NCBI GenBank assembly: GCA_000403945.1
Contig: APFI01000074.1
Location: forward strand, 1-25,510
Direction: 5' to 3'
Length of the DNA stretch: 25,510 bases
Source of the DNA: Desulfovibrio sp. Dsv1
Lineage (GTDB): Bacteria; Desulfobacterota; Desulfovibrionia; Desulfovibrionales; Desulfovibrionaceae
Shown here: positions 14,841 to 21,931 of the stretch, in pieces
Position numbering within the stretch: the first letter of the stretch is position 1
How the letters are laid out: the number at the start of each line of letters is the position of its first letter
The notes under the pieces: generated by a model
What the model was told of the DNA's origin: nothing
Seen by the model: the letters and a program-made list of their open reading frames with translations, nothing else
Database searches by the model: none
Translations under genes and position numbers: made by a program

Positions 14841-16166
14841 TTATCCCGCAAGACCGGCGGTACGCAGTACAAAAGAGCGCAGGTCGCGCATTTCCCGGCA
14901 GAGGGCGTCGTAGTCGAAGCGGCTGAAGCGCCCGTCCTGATAAAGAATTTCTCCCCCCACCATGGTCATGCGCGTTTCCATGCCGGTGGCCGCGTAGACC
15001 GTCTGTGAAACAGCATTATACAGGGGCTGAAGATTGGGCGAGGAAAGATCCAGAGCCACGCAGTCCGCGACCTTGCCCGGTCCCAGCGAACCCAGGCGGG
15101 CGTCGTGCAGGGCCTCGGCTCCGCCCAGGGTAGCCATGTCCAGCACCCACGCCGCAGGCAGCAGGGTGGGATCATGCCCGGCCAGTTTGTGTAGCAGGGC
15201 GGCCCGGCCCATTTCCGTGAACATGTTCAATTGATTGTTGCTGGCCGGGCCGTCGGTGCCAAGGCCCACCGCCAGACCCCGTTCCAGCATGGCGGGCAGC
15301 GGGGCCACGCCGGAGGCCAGCTTCATGTTGGAAGAGGGATTGTGCGCCGCCACGGCCTTGTGCCGGGCCAGAATGTCCAATTCTTCTTCGTCCACGTCCA
15401 CCACATGAGCCAAAGTGCAGGGCAGGTCCAGCAGGCCCAGATCGCGGCAGAGGGCTACGGGCCGTTTACCGTGATTCTTGAGGCAGAGTTCCGTTTCCTC
15501 ACGGGTTTCCGAGAGGTGGATGTGCAGGGGCAGGCCCAGTTCTCCGGCCAGATCGCGGCAGGCCGCGAGGATTTCAGGCGTGGTGGTGTAAACGCTGTGC
15601 GGGTTGACGGCCACTCGCAGGCGGTCTTCGCCGGCGTAGCGCTCCGCCAGGGCGCGGGTGGCCTCCAGGGCGGCCTCTGGACCGGCGCAGGCCGCCGAGG
15701 GAAAGGCGAAGACCACCTCGCCGCCCACGCAGCGCAGACCGGCCGTGCGCGCGGCTTCAAGCACGGCCCCCTCAAAAATATACATGTCCATGCAGGCCGT
15801 GGTGCCGTTACGCAGCATTTCCGCATAGCCCAGCAGGCTGCCCAGGCGGACGATCTCCGGGGTGAGCTTGGCCTCTACCGGGAAAATGCGCTGGTGCAGC
15901 CAGTCCATGAGCGGCATGTCGTCGGCCAGACCGCGCAGACAGGTCATGGCCGCGTGGGTATGGGCATTGACGAGGCCGGGCAGAACGAGCATCCTGCCAA
16001 GGTCAAGCTCCCGTTCGGCCTGCCAGGCGGCGGACAGCGCTTCGCGCGTCCCCACGGCGGCCACCATGCTCTGATTGATGGCTAGGGAGCCGTTTTCAAT
16101 GACGCGGCGTTGTGCGTCCTGCGTGACGAGGATGCCCGCGTGGAGAAGCGTGTGGCAGTGCTGCAT
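14841..16166 (-). CDS. mtaD: Amidohydrolase, probable 5'-methylthioadenosine/S-adenosylhomocysteine deaminase
   Basis: A 441-residue cytoplasmic zinc enzyme of the amidohydrolase superfamily. Metal ligands are seen as HTH at 69-71 (NAHTHAAM), histidine 217 in HIHLSETREE and aspartate 305 in GTDGPASNN; glutamate 220 and histidine 254 (LAHVVDVDEEE) complete the deaminase pattern. The combination LRGL.DDMPL..WL near 77-90, NPHSVYTTTPE near 188-198 and AHNPSSNMKLASG near 274-286 is characteristic of the MtaD/SAH-deaminase group rather than guanine deaminase, and suggests recycling of adenosyl products from methyl transfer. Chlorohydrolase-type relatives cannot be excluded. The ATG at 16166 has AGGA 5 nt upstream. 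The gene is divergent from the alpha/beta hydrolase across 94 bp. Confidence 0.87.
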   Translation of the reverse strand: MQHCHTLLHAGILVTQDAQRRVIENGSLAINQSMVAAVGTREALSAAWQAERELDLGRMLVLPGLVNAHTHAAMTCLRGLADDMPLMDWLHQRIFPVEAKLTPEIVRLGSLLGYAEMLRNGTTACMDMYIFEGAVLEAARTAGLRCVGGEVVFAFPSAACAGPEAALEATRALAERYAGEDRLRVAVNPHSVYTTTPEILAACRDLAGELGLPLHIHLSETREETELCLKNHGKRPVALCRDLGLLDLPCTLAHVVDVDEEELDILARHKAVAAHNPSSNMKLASGVAPLPAMLERGLAVGLGTDGPASNNQLNMFTEMGRAALLHKLAGHDPTLLPAAWVLDMATLGGAEALHDARLGSLGPGKVADCVALDLSSPNLQPLYNAVSQTVYAATGMETRMTMVGGEILYQDGRFSRFDYDALCREMRDLRSFVLRTAGLAG

Positions 16167-16260
16167 GACAATCCTGGTCGGTTATGAGGTCCTGCGGACA
16201 GCGTGAAACGACTAGGTAACGTCTGCGGGCCGGAGAGGCAAGGCCCTGAAAGGAGGCTTC

Positions 16261-17040
16261 ATGCAATGTCTGCTCCTGCACGGGATCGGCGGCAGCCCGT
16301 TTGAAATGCTGCCCCTGGCCTGCGCCCTGACGGCAGCGGGCTTTGCGGCCCACGCTCCGGCCCTGCCCGGACACGGCGGCACGGAAGAAGCCTACCTGGC
16401 TTCCTCCTTCGCCCAGTGGCGGGCCTTCGCCCGCGCGGAATACGCCCGTCTGAACCAGGAGAGTCCCGTCCTGCTGGCGGGCTATTCGCTGGGCGGCATT
16501 CTGGCGCTGGATGTGGCCCTGACGGCGGCGCGCGGAGAGCTTCCGCCCCCCGCTGGCCTGCTGGCCTTGGCCACTCCGCTGTTTTTCCACAAATATTTTC
16601 CCTTTTTCGCCGTGGACTGGCGCTTTTTCCTGCTGCCCCTCCATGCCCGGTTGCGGCCCGTGCTGCGCGTGCCTCCACGCGATCCGGCCTCCCGCGCCGT
16701 AGCGCCCTGGGAGGGACATGAAGAGATCTGCTGTCTGCGTCATTTCGCGGAGGTGGAGCGCGCCCTGCCCGCCATCCGCCGCAACCTGCCCCTGATCCGC
16801 GCGCCGCTCTGCATTGTGCAACTGCGCAGCGACACGCGCTGTCGCCCGTATAACGCCTTTTATCTGGCGCGGCGCAGCGCCGCGCCGGTGACGCATTTGC
16901 ACCTGTTGCGCGTGTGCAGCCCGCACGGCGGCCATTTGCCCACAACGCACAGAGAAAGCCGGGAGAAGGTTGCGGCACTGGCCGTATCCTTCGCGCAAGA
17001 GGCCGCCGGATCCACAAAGGCTTGCAAATTCGCGCCGTAG
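16261..17040 (+). CDS. Alpha/beta-hydrolase, carboxylesterase/lipase-like
   Basis: A 259-residue cytoplasmic hydrolase with no signal peptide. The order of motifs is typical of small carboxylesterases: the oxyanion HGIGG (7-11), PGHGGTEEAY (36-45), the nucleophile elbow GYSLGG (74-79, serine 76), a probable acid aspartate 191 in QLRSDTRCRP, and a histidine in SPHGGHLPTTH (220-230, histidine 225 or 230). The segment 110-150 is a lid-like insertion rich in aromatics. Natural substrate is unknown. The start is well supported by AAAGGAGG directly upstream. The yajC promoter overlaps the last 19 nt of this gene, so the sec genes are likely transcribed on their own. The gene faces away from the deaminase gene. 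Confidence 0.85.
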   Translation: MQCLLLHGIGGSPFEMLPLACALTAAGFAAHAPALPGHGGTEEAYLASSFAQWRAFARAEYARLNQESPVLLAGYSLGGILALDVALTAARGELPPPAGLLALATPLFFHKYFPFFAVDWRFFLLPLHARLRPVLRVPPRDPASRAVAPWEGHEEICCLRHFAEVERALPAIRRNLPLIRAPLCIVQLRSDTRCRPYNAFYLARRSAAPVTHLHLLRVCSPHGGHLPTTHRESREKVAALAVSFAQEAAGSTKACKFAP

Positions 17041-17050
17041 GGGCTATAAT
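17022..17050 (+). promoter_or_regulatory. Sigma-70-type promoter of yajC-secD-secF
   Basis: TTGCAA (17022-17027), a 17-nt spacer and a perfect -10 TATAAT (17045-17050). Its upstream half lies inside the hydrolase gene, whose stop is at 17038-17040. Transcription should begin near 17057, leaving a leader of about 90 nt before yajC. Confidence 0.75.
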
Positions 17051-17146
17051 AATATGCTGTTATTTCGCTAACCCGGCTCCGGGGCGACGGCTCGTGCGGG
17101 TGCGACGCGCGCCAGGGCCTCATCCACACCTGAATGGAGGTGCGCT

Positions 17147-17503
17147 TTGTTTGAATCCGTAGCTTTTGCCATGGGCACGCCCCAAGCCGGCGGAGCTCCC
17201 GCCAGCGGCACGGACATGCTAATGCAGTTCCTGCCGCTGATCCTGATGTTCGTCATTTTCTGGTTCCTCCTGATCCGTCCCCAGCAGAAGCGGGCCAAGG
17301 CCCACAAGCAGATGCTGACCGAACTGAAGCGGGGCGATCATGTGGTGACCTCCAGCGGGCTCATCGGCCGCATCCTTGAGATCGATGACGAACAGGTACT
17401 GCTGGAGTCCGGCGAAGCCAAAGTGCGTATTTCCCGCACGGCTATCGGCGGTCTGTTGCCGGCCCGGAACGGCAAGGAAGCCAAGGCCGAAGAAAAGAAA
17501 TAA
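17147..17503 (+). CDS. yajC: Preprotein translocase accessory subunit YajC
   Basis: A 118-residue single-pass inner-membrane protein of the SecDF-YajC complex, which assists Sec-dependent export. A membrane segment at about 27-43 is followed directly by the family hallmark IRPQQKRAKAHKQML, then GDHVVTSSGLIGRI (about 63-78), DDEQVLLESG and a lysine-rich tail. The start is an unusual TTG at 17147, placed 6 nt after GGAGG; the next ATG (residue 9) would lack a ribosome site. The N-terminal 22 residues before the helix are glycine/alanine-rich, as in relatives. It is followed by secD after a long, hairpin-rich 276-nt spacer, unusually wide for this normally compact operon. Confidence 0.96.
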   Translation: MFESVAFAMGTPQAGGAPASGTDMLMQFLPLILMFVIFWFLLIRPQQKRAKAHKQMLTELKRGDHVVTSSGLIGRILEIDDEQVLLESGEAKVRISRTAIGGLLPARNGKEAKAEEKK

Positions 17504-17779
17504 GCCCCTGCCGGGCGTTTTCGCGTCGGGGGCATGCAATTGATTATTGAAAATATTGTTTGCTTCGGCGTCGGCGAAAGCCGGCGCCAGCTTTGAAGGA
17601 AGCCGGCGCTGGCTTTGAAGCTGGCTGCAGTTTCAAAGTGAATCTGGTTCTGACTGTCCCGTTGGCCGTGCAAGCCGCCCCTGAGGGCGGCGCGGCCTTT
17701 TCGGTCGCCGGGCGGCTTGCCGGGGCAGATATTCCGCCCGCGCACAGCGCGGGCAAGTCCTTTTTGTGGAAGGTGTACG
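17504..17779 (+). promoter_or_regulatory. Hairpin-rich yajC-secD spacer with 22-nt tandem repeat
   Basis: No convincing gene lies here. Two adjacent 22-nt units (17578-17599 and 17600-17621) agree at 19 positions, and each contains GCCGGCGC; as RNA the two pair with each other over about 12 bp. CTTTGAA (17613-17619) can pair with TTCAAAG (17632-17638). A strong hairpin follows at 17664-17697 (GCCGCCC with GGGCGGC inside GGCCG and CGGCC) and ends in TTTT, and another perfect 8-bp stem with a 3-nt loop lies at 17736-17754 (GCCCGCGC, GCGCGGGC). Attenuation or mRNA processing that sets SecDF levels relative to YajC is an inference. Confidence 0.55.
17664..17701 (+). terminator. Possible terminator/attenuator upstream of secD
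   Basis: Inner stem GCCGCCC (17674-17680) and GGGCGGC (17685-17691) with loop CTGA, and outer stem GGCCG (17664-17668) and CGGCC (17693-17697), followed by TTTT at 17698-17701. The U-tract is short, so partial termination is more likely than complete. Confidence 0.45.
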
Positions 17780-19360
17780 ATGGGTCTGCGCTGGCGCTTG
17801 TCCATTGCGATAGTAGTGTTTCTGGCATGCCTTGCTTACACGCTGCCGAGCGTGCCCGGCGTCGGGTCGACTCTGGAGCGCATTCTGCCGTCCAACAGGA
17901 TCAACCTCGGCCTTGACCTCAAGGGCGGCATCCACCTGACGCTGGGCGTCGACGTGGCCAAGGCTGCGAGCAATTCCCTGGCTCTGGCCGGGCAGGACCT
18001 GCGCCGTCTGGCCCAGGACGAAAAGGTCGTGGTGCTGCGGCCCCGCGTGGTGGGCGGCACAGCACTGGAGTTTATACTGCCGCGCGCGGAAAATGAGGAC
18101 AAGCTGAAGGAAATTCTCATCCGCCACTTCCCGCAACTGACCGTGGGCGAGCCGTGCAAGGGCGAATTCGGCCAGTTGCGCTACGTGGCCCACTTTACGG
18201 CGACGGAAGTGACGCGTCTGGAAAGCATGGCCCTGGATCAGGCCCTGCGCACCATCCGCAACCGCATCGACCAGTTCGGCGTGGCCGAGCCGGATATCCG
18301 TAAACAGGCCGGGAACCGCATTCAGGTGCAGTTGCCCGGCATTTCCGACCCGCGCCGCGCCGTGCAGATCATCGGTCAGACGGCCCATCTGGAATTTCGC
18401 TTGGTGCGCGACGACGTGGACCCCGGCAGGGCCGTGCTGCCTACGGGCGTGGTTTCCCTGCCCCTGCTGGAAAACACGCCGGGCGGCCAGAAGAAGGAAG
18501 GCCAGATCGCCGTGGAAAAGGACGCCATGCTCACCGGCGAGGATGTGGCCGACGCCCGGCCCGCCTTTGACCAGATGAACAGGGCCTATGTCACCCTGAA
18601 TTTCAATGCCCGGGGCGCGCGCATTTTCGAGCGGGTCACCACGGAAAACGTGGGCCGCCGCATGGCTATAGTGCTGGACGGCAAGGTCTATTCCGCGCCG
18701 GTGATCCGCGAGCGCATCGGCGGCGGCCGGGCCAGCATTTCCGGCAACTTCACCACAGCAGAGGCCCAGGATCTGGCCATTGTGCTGCGCGCAGGATCCC
18801 TGCCCGCGCCGGTTTCGGTGCTGGAAGAGCGCAGCGTGGGGCCTTCGCTGGGGCAGGAATCCATTGACAGCGGCGTGCGCGCCGCCTTGGTTGGCGCGGC
18901 CGCCGTGGTGTTGTTCATGGCCGTCTATTACGGTCTCAGCGGCCTTATCGCCGACGGCATGCTCTGCTTTACCATGCTGATGGTCATGGCGGGCATGGCG
19001 GCTTTCGGGGCCACCCTGACCCTGCCGGGTATCGCGGGCATCGTGCTGACCATCGGCATGGCCGTGGACGCCAACGTGCTGATCTACGAACGAATACGTG
19101 AGGAACTGCGCTTGGGGCTGTCGCCGCTGGCGGCGGTCAAGGCGGGCTTTGACCGCGCCGCCATTTCCATCACCGACTCGAACCTGACCACCATCATCGC
19201 CACAGTGATTCTGTACCAGTTCGGCACCGGCCCCATCAGGGGCTTCGCGGTGACGCTCTCCCTGGGGATCATCGCCTCCATGTTCACGGCCATTTTCGTG
19301 TCCCGGGCCATCTTTGAGGAATGGGCGCGCCACTGCGGTCCCAAGGGCATCAGCATATAG
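17780..19360 (+). CDS. secD: Protein translocase subunit SecD
   Basis: A 526-residue inner-membrane RND-like protein that uses the proton gradient to pull exported proteins through SecYEG on the periplasmic side. It has one N-terminal membrane segment (about 6-25), the family motif LGLDLKGGIHLTLGVD (about 42-57), a large periplasmic region with TIRNRIDQFGVAEP.I (about 155-172), and a C-terminal bundle of five membrane segments from about 370. The cytoplasmic ends ANVLIYERIREEL (about 433-445) and DSNLTT (about 469) are typical. Length is shorter than E. coli SecD (615) but normal for this lineage. The ATG at 17780 has GGAAGG upstream and begins with MGLRWRLS. secF follows after 13 nt. Confidence 0.97.
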   Translation: MGLRWRLSIAIVVFLACLAYTLPSVPGVGSTLERILPSNRINLGLDLKGGIHLTLGVDVAKAASNSLALAGQDLRRLAQDEKVVVLRPRVVGGTALEFILPRAENEDKLKEILIRHFPQLTVGEPCKGEFGQLRYVAHFTATEVTRLESMALDQALRTIRNRIDQFGVAEPDIRKQAGNRIQVQLPGISDPRRAVQIIGQTAHLEFRLVRDDVDPGRAVLPTGVVSLPLLENTPGGQKKEGQIAVEKDAMLTGEDVADARPAFDQMNRAYVTLNFNARGARIFERVTTENVGRRMAIVLDGKVYSAPVIRERIGGGRASISGNFTTAEAQDLAIVLRAGSLPAPVSVLEERSVGPSLGQESIDSGVRAALVGAAAVVLFMAVYYGLSGLIADGMLCFTMLMVMAGMAAFGATLTLPGIAGIVLTIGMAVDANVLIYERIREELRLGLSPLAAVKAGFDRAAISITDSNLTTIIATVILYQFGTGPIRGFAVTLSLGIIASMFTAIFVSRAIFEEWARHCGPKGISI

Positions 19361-19373
19361 CGGGGAGGCCATC

Positions 19374-20474
19374 ATGGGCTTTGCATTCATCAAGCATGAT
19401 ACCAATATAGATTTCATCGGATGGCGGCACTGGGCCTACGGCATTTCCACCGTCCTGCTGCTGGCCGGTCTGGCTTCGGCGCTGTGGGGCAATGGCCTCA
19501 AGATGGGCATCGACTTCGCGGGCGGTGTTATTGTTCAGGTGCGGTTCGACAAGCCCGTCAATGACGAGGCGCTCAAGAAAAGTCTGGACATTCCGGCTTT
19601 GCCCGGCATAACCACCCAGCGCTTCGGCGAGGGCGGACGGGACTATCTGCTGCGCTTTTCCAGCGCGGAAAATGCTGATGCCTCGGCCCTGCGCGCCAAT
19701 GTGATCAACGCACTGGCATCGGCCTTTCCGGATAACGCGGCCGAGATCCAGCGCCTGGAAGTGGTGGGCCCCAAGGTGGGCGGCGATCTGACCAACAAGG
19801 CCCTGAGCGCCTTGTATTACGCCGTGCTGCTCATCGCCGTATATATTTCCGGCCGTTTCGAGCAGCGCTGGATGGCCGGCGCCATCATGGCCGCAGCTCT
19901 CTGGGGCGGTATGTACGTGCTGGGCTTCACCGGTCTGAGCATGGGTTGGCTGGTGATGACGGCTCTGGCCATCACCATGGTGGTCTGCTTTTTCCTCAGG
20001 CTCAACTTTGCGCTGGGTGCGGTGGTGGGGCTGCTGCACGACGTGCTCGTCACGGCGGGTCTGCTCTCCATCATGAATGTGGAAATCGACCTCAACGTCA
20101 TGGCTGCCCTACTGACTCTGGTGGGCTATTCCCTCAATGACACCATCATCGTCTACGACCGTCTGCGTGAGAATCTGCGCGCCGCGCCCCAGCTGGATCT
20201 GGCCGCGCTCATCAACCGGAGCGTCAATCAGACCCTCTCGCGGACGATCCTGACCAGCGGAACCACCTTTGTGGCGACCCTGTCCCTTTTTCTGCTGGGC
20301 GGCGGCGTGATCCACGATTTCGCGCTGACCATGCTCATTGGCGTGTTCGTGGGTACGGCCTCATCCATTTATGTTTCCTCGGCCATTCTGCTGAGGCTGG
20401 GCAATACGGAATTCTACGTTCGGGCGCAGGAAAAGGAAAAGTACGACCGGCCGGGAGAGCACGGCGTGGTTTAA
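19374..20474 (+). CDS. secF: Protein translocase subunit SecF
   Basis: A 366-residue partner of SecD in the SecDF-YajC complex. A first membrane segment (about 22-40) is followed by the motif GLKMGIDFAGGVIVQVRF (about 42-59), a short periplasmic domain, and five membrane segments from about 145. The SecF signature SLNDTIIVYDRLREN lies near 250-265, and RTILTSGTT.VATL near 288-302. GGGGAGG just before the ATG at 19374 fixes the start. After the stop at 20474 there is no strong terminator, only a weak AAAAG/CTTTT hairpin, and the dnaJ promoter region follows. Confidence 0.97.
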   Translation: MGFAFIKHDTNIDFIGWRHWAYGISTVLLLAGLASALWGNGLKMGIDFAGGVIVQVRFDKPVNDEALKKSLDIPALPGITTQRFGEGGRDYLLRFSSAENADASALRANVINALASAFPDNAAEIQRLEVVGPKVGGDLTNKALSALYYAVLLIAVYISGRFEQRWMAGAIMAAALWGGMYVLGFTGLSMGWLVMTALAITMVVCFFLRLNFALGAVVGLLHDVLVTAGLLSIMNVEIDLNVMAALLTLVGYSLNDTIIVYDRLRENLRAAPQLDLAALINRSVNQTLSRTILTSGTTFVATLSLFLLGGGVIHDFALTMLIGVFVGTASSIYVSSAILLRLGNTEFYVRAQEKEKYDRPGEHGVV

Positions 20475-20501
20475 AAAGAAGCTTTTACGCACTGTGCGGT
20501 T

Positions 20502-20529
20502 TTGACGGCGGCCCAGTCGATCTTATGTT
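20502..20529 (+). promoter_or_regulatory. Probable promoter of the dnaJ-cbpM-clpB operon
   Basis: TTGACG (20502-20507), 16 nt, TATGTT (20524-20529), each four or five of six bases of the housekeeping consensus. I found no CIRCE-type inverted repeat and no good CTTGAA/CCCCAT-type heat-shock box, so heat control is not visible at promoter level. The leader would be about 100 nt. Confidence 0.5.
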
Positions 20530-20567
20530 GTTTTACTGGAGCGGGGCATGCGTGAGCGCGTAAGCCC

Positions 20568-20592
20568 GCCGGTGCGGGGATTCCACACCGGC
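20568..20592 (+). promoter_or_regulatory. Leader hairpin upstream of dnaJ
   Basis: GCCGGTG (20568-20574) and CACCGGC (20586-20592) form a perfect 7-bp stem with an 11-nt loop in the predicted leader, about 30 nt before the GGGGAGAG ribosome site. It does not cover the ribosome site, so a simple RNA thermometer is not indicated. Confidence 0.4.
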
Positions 20593-20634
20593 ATGTCTCC
20601 AGCAGAGTCAGACCCGTACGGGGGAGAGCAAAAC

Positions 20635-21567
20635 ATGGCAGTATCATATAAAGACTATTACAAACTGCTGGGTGTGGAACGCGGTGCCGGTGCCGGGGAA
20701 ATTTCCAAGGCTTACAAAAAGCTGGCTCGCAAGTACCATCCGGACCTTAATCCGGGCGACAAGCAGGCTGAAGAGAAATTCAAGGAAATCAACGAAGCCT
20801 ACGAAGTCCTCAAGGATCCGGAAAAGCGCAAATTGTACGACCAGCTAGGTCCTGACTGGCAGCACGGCCAGCAATTCCAGGGTGAGCCCGGTTTTGAGAA
20901 CGTGCATTTCACGTTCAACGGCAAAAACTTTGACGGCTCCGGCTTTTCGGATTTTTTTGAAACCCTGTTCGGCGGCGCGGGGGGCGGGCGCGGGATGCAG
21001 TTCGGCCCCGACCCTTTCGGCGGTTTTTCCTCGCGGCCCCGGCGCGGCCGCGACGTGGAGGCCGAACTGCCATTGAGCCTGGAAGATGCCTCACGCGGTG
21101 GCCGTCGCACCGTGACCCTGCAGATGCCGCAGGGGCCCAAGACCTTGGAGATCAACGTGCCTGCAGGCATCCGCGAGGGGGCCAAGTTGCGGCTGGCCGG
21201 TCAGGGCGACCCCGCGCCGGGCGGCACTCCGGGCGACCTGTTTCTGCGGGTGCGCTATCTGGCGCATCCCCAGTTCAAGGTGGAGGGCGAAAACCTGCGC
21301 TGCGACGTGGCACTGACCCCGTGGGAAGCGGCGCTGGGCGCCAAGGTGGCCGTGCCCACCCTTGAGGGGCATGTGGAATTGAACATTCCCGCCGGTTCCA
21401 GTTCGGGCCGCAAATTCCGCTTGCGCGGCAAGGGTTTGGGCAGCGGAGCCAATCGCGGCGATCTGCTGGCCAGGGTGATGATCAAAGTGCCCGCCCAGTT
21501 GAGCGCGGAAGAGAGCGAGCTCTGGCGGAAGCTGGCGGACGTCTCGTCCTTCAAGGCCCGCGTCTGA
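20635..21567 (+). CDS. DnaJ-family co-chaperone without zinc finger (CbpA-like)
   Basis: A 310-residue J-domain protein that delivers unfolded clients to DnaK and, with ClpB, helps dissolve aggregates. The J domain spans about 5-70 with HPD at 35-37, followed by a G/F-rich region (about 80-145) containing GFSDFFETLFGG. A C-terminal substrate-binding and dimerisation part follows, starting at VEAELPLSLEDA. The CxxCxGxG zinc repeats of classical DnaJ are absent, so it belongs to the CbpA (class II) type. The start at 20635 matches the J-domain MAVSYKDYYKLLG and has GGGGAG upstream. Residues about 270-297 are encoded by an 82-bp segment that recurs inverted at 24718-24799. The next gene codes for its likely modulator. 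Confidence 0.95.
   Translation: MAVSYKDYYKLLGVERGAGAGEISKAYKKLARKYHPDLNPGDKQAEEKFKEINEAYEVLKDPEKRKLYDQLGPDWQHGQQFQGEPGFENVHFTFNGKNFDGSGFSDFFETLFGGAGGGRGMQFGPDPFGGFSSRPRRGRDVEAELPLSLEDASRGGRRTVTLQMPQGPKTLEINVPAGIREGAKLRLAGQGDPAPGGTPGDLFLRVRYLAHPQFKVEGENLRCDVALTPWEAALGAKVAVPTLEGHVELNIPAGSSSGRKFRLRGKGLGSGANRGDLLARVMIKVPAQLSAEESELWRKLADVSSFKARV
21443..21524 (+). repeat. dnaJ copy of an 82-bp inverted repeat
   Basis: This piece of the dnaJ 3' region is repeated in reverse orientation at 24718-24799 with 80 of 82 bases identical; the only differences are two adjacent bases (CG here, TT in the other copy in matching orientation). It lies inside dnaJ and ends 43 nt before the end of the gene. Confidence 0.95.
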
Positions 21568-21585
21568 CCAAGGTGGAGGTGAAGT

Positions 21586-21900
21586 ATGAGTATGACCAAG
21601 AAATCGCCTTCCCTGCCCGCGCCGTCAACGGCCATGGACTGGGAGGAATTTGTGGAAATTACCGGCGTCGCTCCGGAGCGTCTGCAGGAATTGGTCGCGC
21701 TGGGCTGGATCGAAAGCCGGACCAGCGCCACACAGATTCTGATGTTCCGCGATGCCGACATTTACAGGGTCCGCAAGCTGGAGCGCATTTGCTGCGATTT
21801 TGAACTGCCTGTGGTGGGCGGCACCATCATCGTGGATTTGCTGGAGCGCATCGACGCACTGGAGCGCACTGTGCGCAGTTTGCAGGGATTTGAAGACTAG
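21586..21900 (+). CDS. CbpM-like chaperone modulator, MerR-related
   Basis: A 104-residue protein with a MerR-like helix-turn-helix fold predicted from the pattern DWEEFVEITGVAPERLQELVALGWIE (about 18-43) and FRDADIYRVRKLERICCDFELP (about 54-75), ending in a short coiled coil, DLLERIDALERTVRSLQ. This is the layout of CbpM, which binds the J domain of CbpA and inhibits it, and of small MerR-like partners (HspC) found between dnaJ and clpB in deltaproteobacteria. The position directly after a CbpA-type DnaJ makes a modulator role more likely than DNA binding, but either is possible. GGAGGT 5-6 nt upstream supports the ATG at 21586; it begins 18 nt after dnaJ and ends 31 nt before clpB. Confidence 0.85.
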   Translation: MSMTKKSPSLPAPSTAMDWEEFVEITGVAPERLQELVALGWIESRTSATQILMFRDADIYRVRKLERICCDFELPVVGGTIIVDLLERIDALERTVRSLQGFED

Positions 21901-21931
21901 CCGGACTGACCCGGCATTGTGTGGAGAGTAT

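Noticed and set aside
17531..17584. 17-codon ORF (MQLIIENIV...) in the yajC-secD spacer as an arrest peptide
   Set aside because: No good ribosome site, no export signal and no known arrest motif; too short to carry one plausibly.
17560..17916. ORF overlapping the secD start with a short hydrophobic stretch
   Set aside because: It has no ribosome site and runs deep into secD in another frame; the hydrophobic stretch is short and not a convincing signal sequence.
17633..19417. Long minus-strand open frame opposite secD
   Set aside because: Histidine- and glycine-rich translation typical of the antisense of GC-rich genes; secD on the plus strand is certain.
21443..21567. dnaJ 3' end as a phage attachment site
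   Set aside because: The second copy stops 43 nt before the gene end, is inverted, and does not regenerate the 3' end of dnaJ, unlike typical attachment-site duplications.
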